A DNA stretch of 64,000 nucleotides from Podaxis mareebaensis (Eukaryota > Basidiomycota > Agaricomycetes > Agaricales > Agaricaceae): contig JAEUWP010000231.1 in the NCBI GenBank assembly GCA_018524725.1, forward strand, positions 62,001 to 126,000, written 5' to 3'. Within the stretch, counting starts at the first letter, position 1. Each line of letters opens with the position of its first letter. Both the position numbers and the translations under genes were made by a program. Below the pieces are notes generated by a model. It was not told the DNA's origin and ran no database searches. It saw only the letters and a program-made list of their open reading frames with translations. This document shows, piece after piece, positions 25,344-37,532 of the stretch.

Positions 25344-25935
25344 CCTGGAGTACGCGGGTTGGTAAAAGGGAAAGTTGGAGAAAGTTGGTCGAGGATGACC
25401 CCCTCAAGGACCGCTCTGGGGTAGTGTCATTGCTCCGGTCGATTACATTTACGTGCAATCCGATTGGTCCAAAGCGACCGACGAATTATCACGTGTGTTC
25501 TTCTCAACGACCCTAAGTATGTAATTCCCTCCGCCTGTTCCGAGGTCTGTTCCGTTTCTGGACTCTTTCGGCACGACGCTTTTACGGTAAGTTTACTTGT
25601 GTTCAGCAGCTTTCTTTCTTCAAAATCTTGTATGACCGAGGGTTATCCCGCAGTCCAATTGTTCCAGAATTTGTTTCGCCAGCATTCGAGGAATTAACCA
25701 AATCTTCCTCGTTTGTTTCGTATTCCTTTTCCAAAAGTTACCCAATAATGGCACGATAACGTATATACGGTAGGGAATATATACAATTAACAAAGCAGAC
25801 AGATTTATGCTATCGACTCAAATACTGGGGGTAACGTTGAGTGGCTTGGGTATGGATATATAAAGAATAACGCGGCTTATGCGCAGTTTCATATATGAAC
25901 TTCGAGCAAGAATTTCAAAGCTGTTAAACAGGACG
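25344..25935. other. Intergenic, no feature recognised
   Basis: This 592-bp gap separates the acyl-CoA dehydrogenase start from the 3' end of RAD16. It should contain the dehydrogenase promoter (right next to 25344) and the RAD16 3' untranslated region. The part at 25740-25900 is AT-rich. No specific site is evident. Confidence 0.5.
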
Positions 25936-28900
25936 TCAACCTAAGTCGGACAAAGCAATGGAAATACGTACTCTGAACAAGAAACCCAGCTGAAAGGGGT
26001 CGGTCATTCCAATTCTAGGAAAAGAATACGAGAAACTCACATCCTCCGGCGTCAGTCTTCCCATGGCTTGATCATCGGCGGATAGAGTTGCGTTTACCAT
26101 GGCGCTCTTCTTTTCTTGGAGCTGAAGAAACATCAATAATGGGCCTTAAATAAAGATTGATTACACTCACTTGCACGATACGACTCTCAATACTATCTTC
26201 CACCACAAGCTTGATGGCCTGTACAGGTCTACGCTGTCCCAGTCGGTGAATGCGGTCCATTGCCTCTGTCAATAATGTGTTAACACTGATTCAAATGTTG
26301 CCCCACTATGGAACTCAGGCTCACGGTATTCAACCTGGGTGATTCGTTAGTATGGTTAAAAGGTTTAGGTAAAAGGGTACTCACAGCGGGATTCCACCAG
26401 CTGTCCATTAGATACACACGCGAGGCCTCAGTCAGATTTAGAGCGACACCACCAGCTTTTAAGCTGACAAGGAATACGGTCACGTCAACATTGTTCACTA
26501 GCACACGTGTTCAGTGGGTCAGTAGTAGCCTGAGGTGAACTGAAACGTACTGAAGTGCTTAATCGTTGCGTCTCGAGCTTGCGGAGACATAGTACCTTCC
26601 AGCCGACAAATCTAAACATTATTGTCAACAAGGGGGTAGCGTGAACGTGAAAGGAGAGACGTACAGAGAATCCGGCTTTTTGCAACCTGTACGCTATTAA
26701 ATCCAAGAAGTTGACGAATTGGCTAAACACAATCGATTTCGTCGTCGCATCCTTGAGTCGTAGATTGCTAAGTTCCTCAACAAGGGCTTCTATTTTGGTT
26801 GATGACCGCCAAGTATCAAGATCCAATCTACCCAGAATACCCTGCCTAGCATTCTGAACGCTTTCATCGAGCTCAAGAGCGGGTGCCTCCAAGTCAATAG
26901 TAAAAGCGACATGGCAAACTGGGCAGTCGGGCTACAAATAGGTATGTTAGAAAGGGTCTCCTCAGAGAGGCAAGAAGTGGAAGCAAACCGATTCCTCCAT
27001 TGTGGAGGTCAGATACTGTCTGATGCATTCCCTATCAAAGATATGATGACACTTGGACTGGATAGCGTCCTCGGCGAACTCGTTGCAGAGTCGGCATATA
27101 GTTGCTTCAGTTTCAATGGGAACAAAGGATGATGAGTTCGTCTTGCTACGCAAAACAAGATCAGGATGACAAGCCATTTGCCTCATCCTTGTCAGTCTGG
27201 ACGCCCCATGAGCTTTCGTGCTGAGGAACTAAAGGTTGCTGACTTACAAGCTGAAGATATTCGAGTAGTCTGTGTAATGAGACTGAAGTCAACATCATGG
27301 ACAAGAAGCCTGCTCTTTATGACGCACTGTTGAGGACAGTTCCCTGATCAAGATACGTGCTGAATTGTCTCTTTGCGTCGGAGAATAAGGATAGATATAA
27401 TTCCTTCTCTTCTGGACTGAAGTAGTCTCGGCGAACAACGATTGTCCGTGGCGGCAGACCAAGATCATCCGCTCGTTGTAGCTAGAGGTTATCCCGGTAA
27501 GACGTTGACTACTAAGAGCGGAAAGAATGTGAACCTTGGTTCGCCGGAGCATCATCCTATCCAGTAGGATCTTCAATTTCTTGAATGCAATCTTGCCTGG
27601 ACCGATCATTCCGCTCTTCTGGATAGGTGTCAGGATCTCGTTGTTCCAGAAACACGTCTAGAGTATGGTGAGGATGGCGTGAGACATGGACTTGAAGAAA
27701 CTAGCGCACATGTTGCATGGGCGTATGGCCACAATCTGCAGTAAGAAATGAGGCGCTGCGATGTCAATAGTGGAGTATAGACCCACCATCACAACTACTC
27801 TTGTCACTAAACTTCCAATGCAAAGACTTACAGTCACACATCTTGCCTGGGGGCAAGGTTAGTTTGGGAACGGCCGGAAGTCGCCTGAGTCGACTTACAG
27901 AAATAATATGCGAACGGATCACCACCCAAGAACCTAATAAGACTGTATAACTCTCCGACTCGGTTCTGCAGCGGTGTCCCGGACAAACACCATTTATAGT
28001 CGCTCTGTAACTCAAAAGCTGCTTTTGCGGTGTTGGTCGAACGTTCTTTGATATTGTGCGCCTCATCGAGCTAAGCCCGAGTCATTAGAAATTGGGGGGC
28101 GAGAAGAGAAAGGTGACACTAACAATTATGCGATTCCACTTCATTTGATGAAGAGGTGATTTTTCCTTGATTACAACCCCCTTGCGCTTGAAGCCTGCCT
28201 CCTGCTTACGGAAACAACTGAAGCCGTGAGTGAGTACATGTACAGCAAAAACAATCCCAAAGGTAAACAAACCTTTCCAAGACAGCGTAAGTGGTCAGCA
28301 CCTGACAAGCACAATCGGCTTCAGGAAATCTCTGAGAGGCTGCGATTACATACCACGTCATATTTCTTCAACTCCTTAGTACTAGACTCGCGAGAAGCTC
28401 CGTGCCAGACGAGAACCTTCATACCATCAGTATGTGCTTCAATTTCATTTCTCCATTGCATGATAGCAACGGTAGGTCTGAATCAAAATGAGATTAGCAC
28501 ATTTAGAAGCTCGGCTGATACGCACGCAACAACAAGGTTCGGTCGTTGTCCATCAGATATTAACAACGCTATGATCTGAATCGTTTTGCCCATACTGAAG
28601 CAGCGATCAGGACCTTCTGAATCATCTCGTTATGCGTTACGAAATAACGTACCCCATCTCGTCCTGAAGGTAATAATAGGGTTAGCATTAGCCAGAAAAA
28701 CCGTTAAGCAAGTACGAACCGCAAGCATACCGCCGCGCCATTCTCCTTGTTCCTGCTTGCGCATCCAATATAAACTTTCTTTCTGGAAGGGTAAGAGCGT
28801 AAGCTTCAGGTTCTTTGGCTGCTCTGCCTGGATAGGGGTAATAATAGGAATATTGGCCTCCACGTCGCCCCATACCGTCCTGAGCTCAGGATGGAATCTG

Positions 28901-29966
28901 TATAAAGCGATCGTCGCTTTTTCAGCCTGAATACATGAAGTTCAGGGACGCTCTAGAGCCAGGAAATGGAATCGTACAGGAGTAAGCCGCCGACCCAGCT
29001 TCGCCATAAGCGCTCTTTCCTCTTTTTTGAGCTCCTTCCTCAACTCGAGCGCATTTTTCCTGAGCTCGCGGAGCTCCTGGAAGGACGAAAACACAGCTTT
29101 GCTCCTGACCGTCACCGGTTTTTTCTTCGTTGCCTTGGCAAGCGGCTCCTCCTCAGACTCCGACCCAGACAAAGATAATACACTTTGGGAGTCAGAATCC
29201 AACATGGCCTCATCCTCGTCTTTTACATCTTCCTCCTCATTAACCTTCTCTATGGCCCGGGCCAATGCTCTCTTGTTACGTGCAAGCCTTCTCTCAGCGG
29301 CAGCAGCACGTAATACGGCAGCAGGGCTTGGGCCCGACGTCCGACCAGAAGAAGTACCTGCACCATTTGAGACGGCAGTTTGCAAGGAAAGACGGATCGC
29401 TGAGTCCACCATGATTTCTTCGTCTTCGGTGTTATCTTCTTGGTCTTCTTTTGATGCCACGAACTCCGAGCCGCTTGTACCCGAGGATTCTTCATATTCA
29501 CCTCCACTGTCGGGCTCAGATATGGGGGTTACAGCTCTGGCTTTGCCCTTCCCTTTGTCCTTGATAGGGGTCTGAACAGTACTCTATTCAGTACATCAAC
29601 TCATCACTCTTCGTCGCAATTGACGCGATTTCTGACCTTGGGTTCCTCTGCTTGGACCTCTATGGCAACATATGCGCGATTGGCAACTGTTCTTCGTTTT
29701 GGCGCGCGTTCACTCGGGTCATTCTCCCCCGATACAGCCATGGTACGCTTTCTGCTCCTTGTAATTCTAACTTCTTGAACCATCTCTTTCAGCTCTGGCT
29801 TGGTGTCTTCGTTGTCAGAGGTTGCAGGGGTATTGACTCCGGAAGGTGAATCGGCAGGGGTGAAGACTGGAGTACTGGTAGTTGTTGGTGTGTTGCTTGC
29901 AGTGTCCACAGCGCGTGTTGCAGCAACATTACGTCTGGCCCTCACCGGCCTCACCCCTCTAACCAT
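25936..29966 (-). CDS. RAD16: SNF2-family ATPase with RING finger (RAD16-like)
   Basis: The product resembles yeast Rad16, the nuclear ATPase that with Rad7 clears DNA damage in non-transcribed regions and can act as a ubiquitin-ligase component. About 22 exons give roughly 975 residues. The N-terminus is basic and acidic low-complexity (exons 29966-29637 and 29583-28978). The ATPase lobe has DEMGMGKTIQ (Walker A) and LDEAHN (DEAH box). A C3HC4 [24 protein letters not shown] ending in CPVCH, sits between the two helicase lobes, the diagnostic architecture. The second lobe has [27 protein letters not shown] and [14 protein letters not shown]. An upstream in-frame ATG at 30008 would add 14 residues; the start at 29966 ([13 protein letters not shown]) looks more natural. 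The extreme C-terminus after LTPED is uncertain. Confidence 0.93.
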
Positions 29967-30229
29967 TGCGTGAAATGAAAGGATGTGGGGGGAAAGTTTT
30001 TGGAACAAAGGGCTGTTACGAGCTTAATTAATGAGCGTGACATGTCAGAGTCACGATCACATGACCGCGGTTCCGGAATTTGATTTCCGCCCTCTGCCTC
30101 CGAGCTCGGATTTCGAAAATAGATATGCCTCAAGGGCGCGGGCCAGAGTGGAATACCGTACAACGGAGGTGTCTTCTGGACGCTCGAGATGGGAAATAGC
30201 ATTATCCAATAACAAATATATCCTATCAA

Positions 30230-32415
30230 TTAGTAAGGCTCTAATCCGAGTACTCCTTGGCATGCACCCTCCACGTCTACAATCTAATCAGGAATCAGCA
30301 AGGCCCCGTGTGTTGAGATTAATGAACACAATGCGCACCTCCTTCGGTGCTGTTGTAGTTAGCACAATGGGGTCCTTTTCACCAACCAACACCTCATCTT
30401 CTATTCGAATGCCCAGATTGTGGTATTGCTTCGGGAACTGTGGTGTGGGTGGGACGTAAATGCCTGGCTCGATGGTAATTACCATCCCGGCTTTCAAGCT
30501 AGGGAGTCCCTTTTCAGTAAAATGTTACCCAATAATAGTCAACTAACCTGTTGCTCCGGCTCATGTTGTACGACTCGTGAAGATCTATCTGGATGTGAAC
30601 CTTCGACCTTGAGATTATTGTCCATTTGACTCACCAATGCCTATTGGGTGACTAAGGAAATGTGGGTACAACACTCTTTCCAAGTCCGTATCGCCCCCGA
30701 GCATGCTTGACTTGAATCGGAACCCTAGCCTCGTCAACTCTTCCCTCAGCCGCGTGCAAGATTTCCGATGTAGCTCGTGTAGTGTATAACCAGCAGTCTC
30801 CGTGCAATCTTTGATGAGTTCCTTCTGAACTGTCAATACGGCGGAGTACAGTTCCGCTTGGGCTGTGGTGAATTTGCCGGATACCGGAAAGGTGCGCGCT
30901 AAATGAAGACTTGGTGAGAAACTGCCAGGACCCGGAGTCATTGAGACTGACTTATGTCTGAAGCATATCCGCTGCATTGCCGTAGGTTAATCTTCAGTTA
31001 GAACGACTAGCCAAAGACAGCTCAGCTCACTTGAATTCACAACCTGCATCCATCAGCACCAACTCTCCATCTTGTAAGAGATGATTGTTTTCCGTATAAT
31101 GAATGATTAAGGCATTCGGGCTGGAAGGCGTTAATTCAAGTTATAAATAGGAGGCCCCTTTAGACTTACCCGGACGCCACCACGGGAACGTATGCCGGCC
31201 GTTGAGACCCTTGTAACGCACATAAATACTCGAAGTGGGCTGCGAGAGCAGCTTCCGACAACCCCGGTTTTGCGAATCGCATTGTCTGCTCGCCCCGTCA
31301 ACGCTGACGAAACAGCATTTGATTACTTTAGCTTACCTTTGCGTGTGCCCTCCCGCTGACAGTCCCGACTTCGTGCATAACTTTCTGCTCTGCTGGACTC
31401 TTTATTGCCCGCAACGGTGCTACCTCGGGGGCAAGTGGTTTCCGCTTCGAACTGGAAAGACTCCCAATGATGTTGTCCACTTCTGACCGCGTTGACGACG
31501 AGAGATACCGTAGTAACGCTTTCGTAGACAGATTTCGCGTGGAGGTGACATTATTGTTCGGAAGGTCGATGTAGACATGTGAGGACTGAACAAGAACCGA
31601 TTTGAGGACCGATGCGAAGGAAGCAATCGGCTCCGCTGCATTTGCGCCAAATATCGCAGCAGCGTCAGCTATTGAAGTTCTAGGACGACGCCGAGTTAGA
31701 AAGGTGCGTCGAGGGTAAGGTATACAAACCTACTTGGGACCCTCCCACTTCTCTTTCGCCGAATCTTTGCCGGAACAGAACAGGGTCATCTTGTAACCTT
31801 TAGGAGATGAGTCCTTCTCTGTGGACAAGGACCGTTCTAAGCACAAAAAAAAACACAAATCAACGGAATTGTACTCGCCTAGAATAACCGCAGAATCTGG
31901 TTCAGCAAAACCAGTGAGATACCAGAAATCTGAATTTTGCCGATATTTATAACTTGAAAAAGGCTCGCGTCAACAAGGACACCATCGTCGAATGACTTGG
32001 TAACTCACAATATATCTGAAAGAGGGGTAGTTGAGGGGAACGAAATCGTACGACCAAGGAAACTGAATGTACATACTATTGCTCATAAGTTTAATAGGTG
32101 CAGCCACCGACACAACCACACTTTTCTCTGGTAGAGAATTCATCAGCCTCCGTCTCCTCCCTTCGTATTCTTCTGGCTTAATTCCTGGTGTAAGGTCATA
32201 CCGTTGAACTGGAAATTGCCAGCCAGAGGATTACTCAGTGCCGCAGAGTGCTAGACCAGATGTGACGCACCGAGATGGGGATGTGAGTGGAATAATGGTT
32301 GACCATATGCACCAGGCTTGGTGACAGAAACAAACCTTCTGCAAGAGACTTTCTTTAGGAGTTGTGGAGTCGTGCAAGACGAAAGTTGTCTGCGCCGTAG
32401 AGCACCGGAGATCAT
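30230..32415 (-). CDS. ICP55: Mitochondrial intermediate-cleaving Xaa-Pro aminopeptidase
   Basis: The product is a pita-bread metallopeptidase that trims one residue from imported mitochondrial proteins after presequence removal, stabilising them. Thirteen exons join to 514 residues. The N-terminus is a presequence (MISGALRRRQLSSCTTPQLL). RYDLTPGIKPEEYEGRRRRL and IFYKYRQNSDFWYLTGFAEP mark the aminopeptidase-P N-domain. Metal ligands lie in LVLMDAGCEFNGYASDITRT, HPIGIDLHES, ITIEPGIYVPP and GIRIEDEVLV. Exon 3 is only 7 nt (32009-32015), needed to make NNIFYKY. The next intron (after 31879) starts GCGAGT, a GC-AG intron. Both are required to keep the frame and the conserved residues. The last exon (30283-30230) ends GLEPY. 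Confidence 0.93.
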
Positions 32416-34817
32416 TTTGTCGAAGAGTGGGAGAGGGTGTCGTAACCCTAACCTTAATCTGGGTTCTGTTGAACGGAGCTTGGGTCACACTCATGATTTA
32501 CCACAATTCACTTTGAATTCAGGCGTCGCTTAAGATGTAGCTACTGACCGGAAATTGGATCATAACCAAACACCATCTGGCTCTGCTAGGATGGCACGCT
32601 GTCTCTCTGAAGCTCCACTTTCAGTTCACCACTCGGACCGACCAGGACTTAACGTTCGTTATTCGCCTCAGTCGGCTATGCGTTCTACGAATTCCAGGGA
32701 GATGGGAGGAAGCTAAACCATGACCTTGATAACATGCCCCACCCTGTGACCCGAACAGAATACCGGCTGTAAGCGAGTCTTCGTTACGGCGTTTTCCTGG
32801 CTGTAAATATCGAAACTAGGCATCCCAAAAAACCACCTGCAGAAAACAGAAAACTCCGTAGGATTGATGCTATGCTAGAGGATGAAGTCAGATGAAACAG
32901 GCTGGAGATCCGAAAGAGAACCGCATGTCTTTACCCGCCCTTTAGTCAGCCAACATATTCGAGCGTTCTGGCTTAACTATGACACGTTATCGACTTCCTC
33001 CTAGTGCGCCAGCCGAGCCCCAACACTTTGAAGCTCATGACAATAACAAACCTTATCCAAACTAACTATCAACACCCCTCTTCTAAATACCATCGGCATA
33101 GTCACTCCGAGAAACCCTCCGATCTCGAGTGCAGAACCGTCACTCACGCGTGAGCCCACCTCACATGTTGGACCCTCACATGTTGAGAAGTCGAAAGCTG
33201 GTCGGGAGTATTCCGTCGGAATTATGCCAACGCTAGGCTACGCCTGACGAAGCCAGAGGCGGAGATGGGATGAAGGACCACCACCCCAGGGCAAACCTCT
33301 TATCGATAGCTTGGGGGACGAGCTTCGTGATACGCTGGCATGTTGACCAACATCATGTGTGGGTCCGTCTGTCATGTAGGAACCAGAAACGGAAGACTCA
33401 TCCGGCCTTATAAATGAGCAACTCAACATCCTGATCCCACTATCCCTAACTCCGATTTTAAATGTGGCACCGACCATCAACATCGTCAGTCACAAGGGCT
33501 CTCTCCCCACGCTAGCAAGGGATGTCCTTAACATCAGCATCAGGGAGGACATTCACACAAACAAGGATCGGCGGAAGCATGTAGATGACGAAATTCGTAC
33601 TCCCTGAAGCTTGACCCGGTGAATGATGAACATTGTGGATGTATCAGCACCAGGAAGACAATGATGCGACCCCTGCCTTCTGACACAACTCTGAAAACCC
33701 TGTGATCATCGTTAACCAGCATTCCACCGGTATGTTCGACGGAAACCGCACTCAAGTTCGCGAGGCTGAAAAGCGAAAATTAGCGTTAAGCGTAATGGAT
33801 TTGCCGACGCAAAATTAAATGACGATGGTCCTTGAACGGGGTGGACGTAGCCTTGAAGATCACCGACAGTAAAGGGATAGCCGGTGGTTCCTCATCCCTA
33901 CCTTGGGACCGAACCGTCAGGTCTTCAGGTCAGGACGCCAAATATTGTATACGACAGCTTCGAAAGAAGGGTATTAACAATCTGATGGGAAGATGCTCCG
34001 TATGTGTTGAAGATCATACGGACATTCCGCTGAAGGGCCATCATGGGCTTTGACAACATGCATCCATTTACCTGGGTATTGGGGATCATGGTGATGGCAC
34101 CAAAATTGGACGAGGAAGGAGACGACTAACAGTCAGGTCAACGTCATAGATACACGAATAACATTTACGGAAGGTGCCGCATACCTTCGTCCTCGAGAGC
34201 GCTCTCTCGAGGCGGTGGGCAAATAATACACAGATAACGATACGATCTTTGAAATTTGAAGTTGGGCATCATCAGGGTCAGGGCGGGAGATGAATGAATG
34301 AACGATGAAATCCAGATTGTGAATCTTTCCGAGAATCCGAGTGCCCCAAGAATCCAGCGAAATCCGAGTGATGCCCTCGGAAATGCACCTTGTCAGCGAT
34401 TCCACTTGGGGTTTCACTCGGTTATCTCTCCTCTATTGACACTTATGTACTACTCAGCTCCCAAGTGCCTGGAGACGACGACTATTATCAACACTTAATG
34501 CTTTTTAGCCCTGCATCGTCCCGGGAAGCCAAGTCGCCAATCTATTTTTATGCATGATTTGCGATGAGACTATGTTGACTTGTGGACTTCTTTTCTTTGG
34601 TGCACCCCGACACAGATATAACGATTTACATAGTGATTTTCGCCACGGATAATATTAAAGCGTTGCATTGCTTTCATGATGGGCGCCTGGTGGTGCACAA
34701 CTTCCCTCCCCGTCCTCCGAGGCTGTCAGGATAGAATTCGAAATTCGGTATGTATTATCATCCGTAAATCATCATGCAAGCCCCTGATCATACGACAAGG
34801 CATATCACCGAGGACGA
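32416..34817. other. 2.4-kb interval without a recognised gene
   Basis: Frames are all under 95 codons and show no motif. The left end contains the ICP55 promoter. A short TAACCCTAACC element lies at about 32445-32455, just upstream of ICP55, resembling the telobox motif found before some fungal housekeeping genes; this is a weak observation. No repeats or RNA genes stand out. Confidence 0.5.
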
Positions 34818-37319
34818 TCAATGATTGTGAGTTACGCCCTCCGCATTCACGTCATTGAGCGCCTTGAGGATTATCTCCCGACGGAGCCATTTCTCCGGAG
34901 GAGTAAAGTACCAGCATAACATGCCGAACAATGTTACGCTGCCAAAAATCACACAGGCCTGAGAGTGTTGGTTTAGGTATATAACACGTGAAAGAATGAT
35001 TCAAGATCACATACGAAGTTGAACGTTTCAGGAGTAACCGGGAAGAAGAATGGTGACAGCATGACCTTAAATCAATCATTAGCTTAAACTCGCAGCAGAC
35101 ATTCGGGTGTAGGTCAGGCTTACAGAAACAACGAGGGCGTTGAATAAGATGGTAGTCAAATAGAATAACTTCCTGCGCCGGCCGAGGAAGAAATACGAAT
35201 CGGTGAAGTTGTTCGGTGTCATGGTGAAGCGCAGCAAGGCGATTAGGCCATAAGCCGCAATCGTCGGAACGGCACCGGCTGATATGAGGGAGAAGAAGGC
35301 CACTTGGCTAGGCAGAATGGTGCACAACAAGGCAGCGGCAAAAATGTACATGACGGTAACTGCATGCCTCGGTTGACCCGCCCCGTCAACTTGACCAATC
35401 CATCCGGACAACGGTAAAACACCGTCACGCGCGACTGCGAACACAAGCCGCGAGGCAGCAACAATAGCGATGCTGGTGTTCTAAATAAAGCCCAAGTTAG
35501 CCGAAGGCTGACAATCACAACTTTTGAATGAGGATTGCGCACAAGAATCAACCCAACAACTGCGATTACGGTCATGAAGGTAGCACCACCTCTTCCCAGC
35601 GCCAAAGCATAGAGTTGAACGAAGGGTTGTGGAGCGTTTAACGAGAACAAGACATCAAAGTCCGGAGTACAGAACAAGAATAGGATAATGGTGACGAAGC
35701 TGAGTGCGCCAGTGGCAACCGCACTTGTCAAGATGCCTTTCCCTGCAGTGACCCTGAGAGTGAAAATCCATCAGGTAATATGCGGACTGACATGAGGCCT
35801 ACGCCTACCTGGCATTTTTAGTCTCTTCTGCGATGTGTCCGGAGGCATCAAAACCTGTCATGGTCCCAGCCGTGAATAGACTGGTTTGATGTTCTATCAC
35901 AATGGGTCCCATTCCAATTAAGTTATATCACTCACAAAGACAGTATCCAATTCCATCCGGCAGGTGCACCTGTTCCGTTATCTGTACGAAAGCCATAAAC
36001 GTCGAGTTATCCCTAGGGACTAAACTTATCACTCACATGTCGCAGTAAAAACATCCTTTGCGGAACGGAAGCCGTAGGTCTTTGAAACACCGATGGGAAG
36101 CCAAATAACGCAAAGCAAGAAGTCAACCATCATAAGACCGATCGAAAATTTGAAGACCATCGAGTAGAGCCGAGGAGGAAGATAGTTGATCAGGATAGCA
36201 AGAATAAGAAGACCTTCTGAGATGGCCCAAACGAACGCGCGCCATTTGACATTCTCAAGATCAATTCCGCCAGGAAAGTCGACTTCCCAAATAGCAAGGA
36301 GAGATACGAGGTAATTTGCAGTCGTCTGCAAACATGTCATGAATATACGAAGGAATCCGTGAGTATAAGCGTCCCAACGGCCCACCTGGCAGTTTCCGGC
36401 AACGAATGTCATCCAGGCAGTAGTAGACCACCAAGCGACGATGAAACCGAAAAAGCGTGCGAACTTGGGACCCGCACTCTCAGCAGCCCATATGTAGATG
36501 GACCCGCTCAAAGGAAGGGCAGAACAGATTTCCGCGAGAACAGCAGCAGTGATGGTCATGAAGACAAAAGTAATAATATATGAAGACCTTCGCCCAATGC
36601 TATTAGCAAGGCCTCGAAACAAGGACACATTAAAACCAACCATATCGCAGCGGGACCACCGGCCAGAATGCCCACGAACAGGGCTGTCCTATTACTAAAA
36701 TTCAGGATCCTTTCAAATCCTGATAAGCGTCAGGCGTACCTTACACCTCCGATGAAATTAAGAGCGCAAAAACTGGCCGCAAAACTTTCGACGATGTGCC
36801 AACTACGGTGTAGTTGCTAGAAAACGGAAGAGTAGGAAAATGCGTTACTTGATCTGAATGCGTTACAACGCAGCAAACATCTTACCTGTTTGTAACCTAA
36901 TTTTTGCTGAATCAAACATCAAAAAGTCAGTAACTTTATAGGATTTGCCCCCAAAAGAGGGCGAAAAGGCGATGACTCCGGGAGGCTTCCCTACGCAGGT
37001 ATGAGCGCTGATCAGGTTCAAGCGGTATGATCTCAATCCTCGTATATCCATTTCTTCAACACCACGACCGCGAGACGAAGTTTGTCTGTTGTGGAACATG
37101 GTTTCTGAAGGTGCTTGGACAGGGACGAGGATACCCGCAGCCATTCCAGTTCATCACCAGTCATGGACATTACCATATCATTGCCCAAAGTTTGCGTAAA
37201 GGTCAAAGGTATCCTCCCAGATCATCCTAGACGGGAGGTTTCACCAGTTGCAATTCGTCAGCATCAGTCACCACGACTTTTTCACTATCTTCCTTGAAGG
37301 ACTTGGAGTCGGCCGACAT
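34818..37319 (-). CDS. Amino-acid/choline-type permease (APC superfamily)
   Basis: The product is a polytopic plasma- or vacuolar-membrane transporter of the fungal amino-acid/GABA/choline permease group, with about 12 predicted membrane segments. Recognisable parts are KLGYKQQLHRSWHIVESF before helix 1, EICSALPLSGSIYIWAAESA, FFGFIVAWWSTTAWMTFVAG, TGFDASGHIAEETKNA (the family consensus loop) and RDGVLPLSGWIGQVD. The C-terminus is cytosolic (PPEKWLRREI to VTHNH, stop at 34818). The start at 37319 gives a charged cytosolic N-terminus (MSADSKSFKEDSEKVVV). The first intron, about 37244 to 36915, is near 330 nt, far longer than others here. A tiny second exon encodes QKLGYKQ. Substrate cannot be deduced; GABA, choline or basic amino acids are all possible. 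Confidence 0.88.
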
Positions 37320-37391
37320 CACACTACTGGAGAAGGGAAGGGGGGAAAGCAAGAGGTGTTCAAAAGAACGTAAATGAATCAATTGTGGTTG

Positions 37392-37399
37392 TATAAATA
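37392..37399 (-). promoter_or_regulatory. TATA-like element upstream of the permease gene
   Basis: The minus strand reads TATTTATA 73 nt before the permease ATG, a usual distance for a fungal core promoter with a short leader. It lies in the 213-bp gap after the eIF5B stop. Confidence 0.3.
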
Positions 37400-37532
37400 C
37401 ATGCTGCTTAGTAAGATTTCCATTTTCCAGAAACAGCCCGGGAAAACTGTTCCCCAGGCACATATGTTGCCCCTAACCGATGCACATGCTGTTGTTACAT
37501 CTGGACCTCGACAAAATACAAAGAGAAAAGAA

